Assembly: GCA_022822005.1 (NCBI GenBank)
Contig: JAJECO010000092.1
Coordinates: 1-63,455 of the forward strand
Length of the DNA: 63,455 nt
Direction: 5' to 3'
From: Candidatus Poribacteria bacterium
Lineage (GTDB): Bacteria; Poribacteria; WGA-4E; PCPOR2b
In this document: one piece after another, positions 6,852-14,600 of the stretch
How the letters are laid out: each line of letters starts with the position of its first letter
Numbering within the stretch: the stretch's first letter is position 1
Notes under the pieces: model-generated
Database searches by the model: none
Told to the model about the DNA's origin: nothing
Seen by the model: the letters and a program-made list of their open reading frames with translations, nothing else
Translations under genes and position numbers: made by a program

Positions 6852-8150
6852 TTACGGGGTGGTGAAACTGTTCAATAACTCCAACGCTGCATCGACCATC
6901 TGTCCGCCAGCGTCCGGCGCAAGATAGCTGCTCCGTGCTAACCACGTCTCATAGCCGCCATGCTCGTGCCCAAGCGGGGTTGGAACATAGCCGGTGTAGT
7001 CATTGGCAAGTTCGATGATAAACGTCGGGTTGAGCGGCGAAGCACCCTTGAGATCAATGCCGAACTGACAGAAAATCTCCCCAGTCAACGCAACGATTCC
7101 ACAATCTCCGATGCGGAAGGCTTGAATCGGGGTCGTGCGTGTATCTTCCCACTCGTTGACGAGAATCCGTTCACGGGCATAGAGTTCATCAACGGTCGGA
7201 TCGTCACTCGCGTTTGCCCATTTCGCTTCAGACTCGGCGAGTTCTGCGCTGGTCGGTTTCCGTATACCGCAGGTGATTTCTGTCTGCGCCGCCGAAAGGG
7301 GTACGTCATCGGTCATCGGTGCCGTCTGCCATGTCCGCCAAACTTCCGCTGCAACGATTCGGGCGACCTTCCGCGTCTGGGCAAAGGGGCGTCGATCCAT
7401 CGGCGGGTGATGGACGTTAATGTTATTAATGTCGCCTGAACAACCGTTGGAGAGCATTGCAACGAATCCTGCCCCCGCCATCCGTTGAAGTTCTTCGGCA
7501 AACAGCCCGAAGTAGTCTGCGGAGATCATGTGTCCCGGTGCGCCGACATAGTGCAGCGCATAGTTGGCGAGGACTGCTATCGGTTGACCCTCAATTGTCT
7601 CGACGAAAAGTCCAGCTATATCCGGGTCGGTAGGTCCCACCGTTTCGACGATGTCGGGGTTATTATATCCCGGATTCATCTTCACTGTGCCATCCTTCAT
7701 GCGGAACCGCCGATTGAACACGCAGCGCGATTCTTTCCCTACCCCATAACCCAATCTCGCTGGCTGCGCCCGTCCCGCTGCCAACTGAACGGCATCGGCG
7801 ACGCGGGCAGAAAAGAAGTCAAGGTAGCCCTGATTGGGAATAGTCTCAAAGCCCGGTTTCATCGCAGGGGCAGAATGCGTGTGGGTTCCTGCTATCAGCA
7901 CTCTTTCAACCGGTATCCCGACACGCTCCGCGATTAAGGCTTTAGCAGCGTGACATACTTCGCGGGGAATGCAGATGACATCACAGATGACAAAAGCGAT
8001 TTGTGTAGTCCCGTCATCCAGTACCAGTGCCTTCGCATGGAGTTCGTCGTGAACTTCCGTCGCATGACGCGCCTTCAACGAGCCAGCGAGATATGCGCCG
8101 AGCGGTGGCGTGATGTTGGTTTGGGCAGCCCCGGCTTTCAATTTAGCCAT
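6852..8150 (-). CDS. Neutral/alkaline ceramidase-like N-terminal-domain hydrolase
   Basis: The product is 432 residues. It has the family N-terminus AGAAQTNITPPLGAYLAG, the metal/catalytic block LIAGTHTHSAPAMKPG, and MLSNGCSGDINNINVHHPP, which corresponds to the conserved Gly-Asp region of neutral/alkaline non-lysosomal ceramidases. True ceramidases are about 650 residues and carry a C-terminal Ig-like domain; this one stops after the catalytic domain, as many environmental homologues do. No signal peptide is evident, so a cytoplasmic amide hydrolase with another substrate is possible. GAGGAGAAAG precedes the ATG. The cupin gene ends 21 bp upstream, so the two probably share an operon. The specific N-acyl substrate is unknown. 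Confidence 0.82.
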   Translation of the reverse strand: MAKLKAGAAQTNITPPLGAYLAGSLKARHATEVHDELHAKALVLDDGTTQIAFVICDVICIPREVCHAAKALIAERVGIPVERVLIAGTHTHSAPAMKPGFETIPNQGYLDFFSARVADAVQLAAGRAQPARLGYGVGKESRCVFNRRFRMKDGTVKMNPGYNNPDIVETVGPTDPDIAGLFVETIEGQPIAVLANYALHYVGAPGHMISADYFGLFAEELQRMAGAGFVAMLSNGCSGDINNINVHHPPMDRRPFAQTRKVARIVAAEVWRTWQTAPMTDDVPLSAAQTEITCGIRKPTSAELAESEAKWANASDDPTVDELYARERILVNEWEDTRTTPIQAFRIGDCGIVALTGEIFCQFGIDLKGASPLNPTFIIELANDYTGYVPTPLGHEHGGYETWLARSSYLAPDAGGQMVDAALELLNSFTTP

Positions 8151-8171
8151 TCACTTTCTCCTCTTGTTCCT

Positions 8172-8900
8172 TCACCGAGTATAACGGGCAAAATAGAATG
8201 TCTTGAGCGGTTCATCCGTGTCATTGATGAGCGTATGTCCGGGATTTGACGGTGCGACAGAGACCGCATCGCCGGGATGTTGCCGGTAGACGTTCTGGCT
8301 CACTACGTGGATGCCATTCCCTTCTAACATATACCACACCTCATCCATATCGTCGGCATGTCCGTGGGTATCAGGGGTCTGCATCGCGTCGATCGTTACC
8401 ATCAGGACGGAATGCATCTTCGCAAGCCCGTCATCCTCCCCGAAAATCGGATGGACGAGATGCGTCCAATGCCCCTGGCTCAAAGGACGTTCCCGGTAGT
8501 TTCTGATCAGTACATCTTCGCGCGGTGTCCCTTCAGCGTCGGCAAGTGCTTCCTCCAATATCAGAAATTCTAACGGCGTGTTTGCCTCGTTTGTTAGCGT
8601 ATGTGTGGTCCCCGGCGGCACAATGATGCCGTCTCCTTCGCGTACGTCCTGCTTGAGGTCTGCCGTCTCGAAAATGCCATCTCCATTAACGACGTAGAAG
8701 ACCAACTGCCGATCATCAAAGGACGTTGGTATCGACGCGATCCGCGATTCGAGATAGCACCGGGAAAAGCTATCAATGTAGTTGAGGATTGCCCCCGGTC
8801 TCTGGGAATCATCGGGATCTTTCTTGGAGAAGATTTCTCGCTTGATAATGTTACCGTGTGTGAGACTTGATGGGGATTGTAACCAACTTCTCATTTCCAT
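8172..8900 (-). CDS. Two-domain cupin protein, copy 1
   Basis: The 242-residue product has two cupin barrels. The first has REGDGIIVPPGTTHTL (about residues 85-101). The second has TPDTHGHADDMDEVWYMLEG and HPGDAVSVAPSNPGHTLIND, the paired cupin motifs with His and Glu metal ligands. Cupins of this form are often sugar isomerases, dioxygenases or binding proteins, and nothing here picks one. GGAGGTAACG precedes the ATG. It sits directly upstream of the ceramidase-like gene with a 21-bp gap. A very close paralogue (about nine residues in ten alike) lies 220 bp upstream in the same orientation, so the pair arose by tandem duplication. Confidence 0.85.
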   Translation of the reverse strand: MEMRSWLQSPSSLTHGNIIKREIFSKKDPDDSQRPGAILNYIDSFSRCYLESRIASIPTSFDDRQLVFYVVNGDGIFETADLKQDVREGDGIIVPPGTTHTLTNEANTPLEFLILEEALADAEGTPREDVLIRNYRERPLSQGHWTHLVHPIFGEDDGLAKMHSVLMVTIDAMQTPDTHGHADDMDEVWYMLEGNGIHVVSQNVYRQHPGDAVSVAPSNPGHTLINDTDEPLKTFYFARYTR

Positions 8901-8968
8901 CTTTCGTTACCTCCAATTTGTTTAATTAGGAGTTATGCTCTTCAGTAGAAAGGGCAACCACAAGTGCT

Positions 8969-9030
8969 TGCCCCTACAGAGCATGGATCCAACGTAGGGG
9001 CAGGCTTCCTAGTCCCGATGCCTCATCGGG
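8969..9030. repeat. Two palindromes between the cupin copies
   Basis: TGCCCCTAC (8969-8977) pairs with GTAGGGGCA (8994-9002), and CCCGATG (9014-9020) pairs with CATCGGG (9024-9030) around a 3-nt loop. They could end the upstream cupin transcript or be dispersed repeats; no T-run follows. Confidence 0.5.
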
Positions 9031-9089
9031 AGCTTGTACCTGCCCAACACTTAATCGTGAGTTAGATTAAAGTGTTGGATTTCACTACA

Positions 9090-9142
9090 CTCATCCATAT
9101 CGTCGGCATGACCATAGGTGTCAGGGATCTGCACTGCGTCGA
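9090..9142 (-). pseudogene. Fragment of a third cupin copy
   Basis: These 53 bp match the second-cupin segment of copy 2 (about 9293-9345) with only a few changes. In the ancestral frame they read DAVQIPDTYGHADDMDE, against DAMQTPDTHGHADDMDE in the intact copies. The fragment is fused directly to the end of copy 2 and, in a different frame, supplies its last codons and stop. It is the scar of a third tandem copy lost by deletion. Confidence 0.75.
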
Positions 9143-9852
9143 AAGTAGAACGTCTTGAGCGGCTCCTCCGTATCATTGATGAGGGTATGCCCGGGATTTG
9201 ACGGTGCGACAGAGACCGCATCGCCCGGTTGTTGCCGGTAGACGTTCTGGCTCACCACGTGGATGCCGCTACCTTCGAGCATATACCACACCTCATCCAT
9301 ATCGTCGGCATGTCCGTGGGTATCAGGGGTCTGCATTGCGTCGATTGTTACCATTAGGACGAAATGCAGCTTCGCAAGTCCATCAGTCTCTCCGAAAATG
9401 GAGTGGACGAGATGGGTCCAATGTCCCTGGCTAAGCGGATTCTCCCGGTAGTTTCTGATCAGTACATCTTCACGGGGCGTTCCCGCAGCGTCAGCGAGTA
9501 CCTCCTCTAATATCAGAAATTCTAACGGTGTGTCTGCCTCGTTTGTCAGCGTATGCGTAGTCCCCGGCGGCACGATAATGCCGTCTCCTTCACGGACCTC
9601 CTGCTTGAGGTCGCCGCCCTCGAAAGTGGCTTCACCGTCAACGATGTAGAAAATCAGTTGCCGATCGTCGAAAGCGGTTGGTATCGACGCGATTCGCGAT
9701 TCAAGATAGCACCGGGAGAAGCTATCAATAGAGTTGAGGATTGCACCCGGCTTGTGGGGATCGTCAGGGTCTTTCTTGGAGAAGATTTCTCGCCTGATAA
9801 TGTTACCGTGTGTGAGGCTTGAGGGGGATTGTAACCAATGTCTCATTTCCAT
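9121..9852 (-). CDS. Two-domain cupin protein, copy 2
   Basis: This is the 243-residue paralogue of the 8172-8900 cupin, with the same two motifs (REGDGIIVPPGTTHTL; THGHADDMDEVWYMLEG with QQPGDAVSVAPSNPGHTL). The two differ in scattered conservative positions, so both may be functional and the duplication is not brand new. The last residues (RRSADP after KTFYF) differ from copy 1 (ARYTR) because the 3' end runs into a fragment of a third copy in another frame. GGAGGTAAATACAG precedes the ATG. An extended -10 motif (TGCTATAAT on the minus strand, 9912-9920) lies about 60 bp upstream of the start. The ligand is unknown. Confidence 0.85.
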   Translation of the reverse strand: MEMRHWLQSPSSLTHGNIIRREIFSKKDPDDPHKPGAILNSIDSFSRCYLESRIASIPTAFDDRQLIFYIVDGEATFEGGDLKQEVREGDGIIVPPGTTHTLTNEADTPLEFLILEEVLADAAGTPREDVLIRNYRENPLSQGHWTHLVHSIFGETDGLAKLHFVLMVTIDAMQTPDTHGHADDMDEVWYMLEGSGIHVVSQNVYRQQPGDAVSVAPSNPGHTLINDTEEPLKTFYFRRSADP

Positions 9853-9911
9853 CTGTATTTACCTCCAATGTACTTGAACGCCCTAAGTTATTGTACATTT
9901 TATCCATTAAA

Positions 9912-9920
9912 ATTATAGCA
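9912..9920 (-). promoter_or_regulatory. Extended -10 element, likely cupin promoter
   Basis: The minus strand reads TGCTATAAT, a perfect extended -10 about 60 bp upstream of the cupin copy 2 start. The -35 region is weak (TCTCAC at 17 bp), as is usual for extended -10 promoters. Confidence 0.45.
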
Positions 9921-9971
9921 CGATTGGCGAAAAGGTGAGAGCCGAAAATGGCCTAATCCCTCACCGGGGCA

Positions 9972-11531
9972 CTACGCGGGCATCACCACCACCTCAACCT
10001 CATCAACAACAACCTCGGTGTCCGTATTGGGGGACGTAAGCTGCACCTTTAGGTAGTTGTCACCGTTGTTAAGCAGTTGCTGATTCAGGTTGAACCACAC
10101 ACTCGAGAACGGCGGCAGCGGTCGTCCGAACATCTCCAATCGACCATCTGGATGAAAAACGCGCTGGGCATCTTGGATTTCAATCCCATTGAATTCCACG
10201 ACGATGTCATCCTTCGGGAGCAATCCCTGTGCGCTGAAATACAGAACCACTGCTGTTCCTTGTACGACGGACTCGCAGAGGCGCAGACGGTATTCTCCGC
10301 TCGCCCCGCTCCCGCAGGTCAAGACGATCTTATCGTCCTTCACAGATCCGATTGGCGATTCTCCGCCCCATAGGGGATGAAAGCGATAGTGGCGCGCGCC
10401 ACGTGCGACAGTTTTTGGATCACGCAGCTCCCGCAAGTAGCTCAATGAGAGCGGATAGCCTTCCACAGGTCCCGGATAGCGGGCAATCCCTCCCTTTCGT
10501 GCCCAGTGGTACTGGTAGTTGAAAACTGAAATACCATCGGCTCCTGCGCCGTAGAAATTCTGTGCAAGGGCGCGATAGTTTTCTGGCTTGAGAAGTGTTG
10601 GATCGTCTCCGCGACACAGCACAGGACTCAGCGTGGGGTACAACATACAATCCGATCCGCGTGTCAACTGGCTGAACTCCTCGTAGGGCGCGTTGAAATC
10701 GGCAAAATGGAAATCACAGGGACAGATGTAGTCGATGAGCCCTTCCTGGATCCAAGTAGGGATATCGAATCCCAAACTGTGGCACTCCTCCAACCCCTGC
10801 GGAATCATTACCCCCAGCGTCAGGTTTTTCTGCTGCTGTGCGCTCCGGCGGTCCAACATCTCACGTACCCGCCGCAGGAAGTCAGTCATAACCGGTTGAC
10901 GGTCACGGGCAACATCGGTCGGAAAACAGTGCCCATGCCGAATATAGTTGAATAGCAAGCCGTCAACGTCGAACCGTTCTACCACCTCATCGGCAACAGA
11001 AAAAACGTAGTCCCGGACCGGTTCAAAGCTAAAGTCCTGACCGCCGGGAAATTCCTCCAGCTGCCACGCGGGGTTGTCCAGTATGAAACGTGCACCCTGA
11101 CCTCCGCTGCCGTGGCGGTCGTTCATGCGAAACTTTGCAATGAACTCCATCCCCCGATTGTGCGTCTGGTCGATCAAGACTTCCAACGGTATTATACCCG
11201 AATCCAGCATGGAGACGAAACGTTGGTGTTGGGGTCTGGCATCATACTCAAACCGATCTGAACGATATAAGAGCGTCCACCCTTGGGAATAGGTGGCTTG
11301 TGCGTAGCTGTCCACACCGTGATGGGCTAGGTCGTCTACCCACTGGATCAGATCCTCGCGTTGGGCAGGATCAGCTTTTGCCGTTGCTGCCTCAGGCATG
11401 TGAGCAACCTGCTGTCCGACCTGATAAAATGCGAGATTCGACGGATCGCTTGTGTAGATCAGTCTTCGCTCGCCGCGTGGTTCAAAGGGAGGTAGGGATT
11501 GATTTACGGGGTTTGTTGCGGCGTTGGTCAT
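9972..11531 (-). CDS. TIM-barrel glycoside-hydrolase-like protein
   Basis: The product is 519 residues, and GGAG lies 14 bp before the ATG. Residues about 60-370 read like a (beta/alpha)8 barrel of the glycosyl-hydrolase-like group: WVDDLAHHGVDSYAQATY, TLLYRSDRFEYDAR, THNRGMEFIAKFRMND, ERFDVDGLLFNYIRHG and GLIDYICPCDFHFAD are successive strand ends, and GADGISVFNYQYHW closes the barrel. The last 130 residues are a beta-sandwich module (VVEFNGIEIQDAQRVF, FSSVWFNLNQQLL). No signal peptide is visible. It is related in style to the product at 48899-50635. I cannot assign catalytic acids or substrate with confidence; a carbohydrate-acting enzyme is the best inference. Confidence 0.68.
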   Translation of the reverse strand: MTNAATNPVNQSLPPFEPRGERRLIYTSDPSNLAFYQVGQQVAHMPEAATAKADPAQREDLIQWVDDLAHHGVDSYAQATYSQGWTLLYRSDRFEYDARPQHQRFVSMLDSGIIPLEVLIDQTHNRGMEFIAKFRMNDRHGSGGQGARFILDNPAWQLEEFPGGQDFSFEPVRDYVFSVADEVVERFDVDGLLFNYIRHGHCFPTDVARDRQPVMTDFLRRVREMLDRRSAQQQKNLTLGVMIPQGLEECHSLGFDIPTWIQEGLIDYICPCDFHFADFNAPYEEFSQLTRGSDCMLYPTLSPVLCRGDDPTLLKPENYRALAQNFYGAGADGISVFNYQYHWARKGGIARYPGPVEGYPLSLSYLRELRDPKTVARGARHYRFHPLWGGESPIGSVKDDKIVLTCGSGASGEYRLRLCESVVQGTAVVLYFSAQGLLPKDDIVVEFNGIEIQDAQRVFHPDGRLEMFGRPLPPFSSVWFNLNQQLLNNGDNYLKVQLTSPNTDTEVVVDEVEVVVMPA

Positions 11532-11550
11532 GGCATTGTGGCTCCGTTTA

Positions 11551-11583
11551 TTATCGGTTCATTGGTTAATTGGTTCATTGACC
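11551..11583. repeat. Degenerate 8-bp tandem repeat (GGTTCATT units)
   Basis: GGTTCATT, GGTTAATT and GGTTCATT follow one another. This is the reverse-strand form of the AATGAACC unit found in at least seven other intergenic gaps of the window. Confidence 0.6.
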
Positions 11584-11640
11584 TGTTCAGTCATATATAT
11601 CGCTCTGGTGTGAATTCAGTGCTTATCTGGTCATTTGATA

Positions 11641-14600
11641 CTATTTCAGGATCATCATCTTTCGTGTCGCGGAGTAATTTCCTGCTGTCAGGGTATAAAA
11701 ATACACGCCGCTCGCTACCCGCTCACCGACATCATTTCGCCCGTCCCAATAGACTGCCTTTGATCGATTTTCGTAGGCAGACGCAATTCGATGTCCAACC
11801 TCAAGGGTACGGACAATATGACCTGTCCCGTCATAGATGGTCAACCTCACGGAAGCATCCTCCGCCAACCGATACGGTATCCATGTCTCTGGATTGAACG
11901 GGTTTGGGTAGTTGGCTAACAGTTCTGTCTCTTTTGGAGTCAGGGCTACCAAGAGTTGTTCAAGTACCATCAGCCCCCGTTTTATGATGAGATCCCTACC
12001 CTCAAGTGCCCTTGCCTCGGTCAGCCAATCCTGAACCTCTACCGCTGTGAGTGCCTCCGACACTTGTGGCTGCGTTGAAGGGGCGGCGGCTGCACCTTCA
12101 AACATGCCCGCAACGGATATCAGGTCTAGAATGTTGACCTCTCCATCTCTGTTGACATCCGCTGCTATATTCTCCACTGTATTCCCAAGATTGGACGCTA
12201 TGACGACCAAATCCAAGACATTCACACTACCGTCGTTGTTGACATCGGCCGTAATGGATGGTGCTTCCGTATCGGAGATGGCGTAGAAAGTTACTGGTGC
12301 CTTAATTCCGGTGGCAGACACCTGTACGGTGTTTGTTCCTATGTTCGGACCCAGCGTGAGTGTGCTCTGTGCCCTGCCGTTTTCATCTGTCCTTGTGATT
12401 GTGGTGTTGAGCGTACCCCCGCCTGCGACAACGGCAAATGTGACCGAAATCCCTATAAGTGCAGACCCGTTTGCGTCCTGTGCTTCAATGACGAATGGCT
12501 GAGACAACGGCGTGAGGGATGCCCCGTTCTGGTTATCGCCTGAGATTTTCAGAAGGGCAGGATGCGCTTGGTTGTCAAACTCGACTGTAACCCCTCTGCT
12601 TTGGAGGGTTGGGATGTGTGTGTGGATAGATTGGTAACTCAGAGGATTTCCCTTCAGATTAATCTCATCTCCGCTTTCCAACCCTGTATTGGCTACTAGA
12701 GGTGAGAGATCCGAGATGTTGTTCCAAGCAAGACGCATCCACTTCAAGCTAGTTAATGCCGTCAAAGGTGAGAAGTCTGATACCGAGATGCTGTCAATAC
12801 CTAGTTTTGTCAGTTGGGTTAATCCCGCCAGAGGCGAGAGGTCCGATATCGGGTTACCGTCAAGAAATAATGATCCCAGATTGGTTAAGCCTGCTAAAAC
12901 CGATATGTCTGAGATATTGTTACTTACAAACCCCAAGTGTTTCAGATTGGTTAAGCCTGCCAAAGGCGATAGGTCTGATACCAAGTTTGACCAAAGATCC
13001 AGGTCTTCGAGATGGATTAATCCTACAAGGGGTGAAAGATCCGATACCGAGCTACTGTTGACGAAACGATTTCCTACCTGCTCACCGCCAAGCCGCAGCG
13101 ATTTCAGATTAGTAGCATATTCCAGCCCGGTCAAATCGCTAATGTCAGCGTTTCTCGCTTCAAGGCGTGTCAAAGTTGCCATCTCTGACGGGGCTATCGG
13201 ATCGCCTTCTGCTTTGCCGAGGGCGGTCTCAATTTTAGCGCGGAGGTTGGCGTCAGGAATGTCCACCGGAGCCTCCGCTACGGCGTTAAAGGTAATCGTC
13301 CCCTCAATTCCATTGGCAGACACAGAAACGGTATTTGTTCCCCGATTTGGTCCCAGTGTGAGTGTGCTCTCTGCTCTACCCTTTTCATCAGTGGTTGTGC
13401 TTGTAACACTGAGCGTTCCATCGCCTCCGGTAACGGTGAATGTGACCGAAATCCCTTCAAGCACTGAAAGGCTGTCATCCCGTACTACAATGACAAATGG
13501 GTTTGCAAGGATCACACCGGCCACACCTGTCTGGTTATCACCTGAAAGTTTTGATAGTCCAGGCGTTATGAGAAAAGGGGTGAAATCCCATAGACGCACC
13601 AAATTGTCGACACTCCCACTGGCAAGCATTGTTCCATCGGGACTGAATACAACAGATACGGCATCCCCTATATCCTCAGCGAGGGGCTCTTTGTATTGAC
13701 CGATCTCTATGTCCCACAACGAAATCCCACGGTTTCCAATGACAAGCGTCCCTCCATCCGGACTGAATGCCACCGGATTCACCCAACCTGTCTGGTCGGG
13801 GAGGGTTCTTATGTTTTTTCCAGTGTGTGGATTCCATAAGCGAATCGTTCCGTCCAGACCGCCACTGGCAAGTGTAGTCCCATCGGGACTGAACATCATA
13901 CGTCGAACATCACTCGTATGGCCAGTGAGAGTCCTTATGTGTTGTCCGGTATGTGGATTCCACAACCGAATCGTTTTGTCCGGACTACCGATGGCAAGCA
14001 TTGTTCCATCCGGGGAAAACGCCACTGAATTAACGAGGCCTGTAAGTGTTCTTTCGACCTGCCATGTGGTCGTATTCCATAACCGAACCGTCCGGTCGCT
14101 CCCGCCACTGGCAAGCATTGTACCATCAGAGCTGAATGCGACAGATGCAACTCCGACTCCGCCGCTATGGTCAGAGAGCGTTCTTTTGTGTGCTCCGGTG
14201 TTTGGGTTCCATAAGCGAATGGTTCCGTCCCAACTGGCACTAGCAAGCGCCTGTCCATCCGGACTGAACGCTACACTCGTGACATGATCTGTATGTCCTA
14301 TGAGGGTATACAATAGTTGTTCAGTATCAATATCCCACAAACAGACGGTTTTATCCCAACTCGCACTGGCGAGCGTTTGACCATCCGGACTGAACGCAAC
14401 GGACCAGATATGATCTGTATGCCCTTTAAGGGTCGCTTTGAGTTGACCAATTGCTACCTCTCTGGATGGTTCTGACAACAGCATTATCACTGCCAAGAGA
14501 TGTTCAAGCCCTGCAATCCCTTTTACCAGTGTTTCATTTTCAACTGCAAGCTGCTTGGCAGCGGTCAGCCATTGCTGAACATCTGCCACAGTGAACGTCT

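Noticed and set aside
6682-6945. 87-codon minus-strand frame overlapping the ceramidase-like and dehydrogenase genes
   Set aside because: It spans the palindromic repeat and has no motif.
12689-13699. 336-codon plus-strand frame
   Set aside because: It is the mirror of LRR, Ig-like and WD40 repeats on the minus strand; periodicity alone keeps it open.
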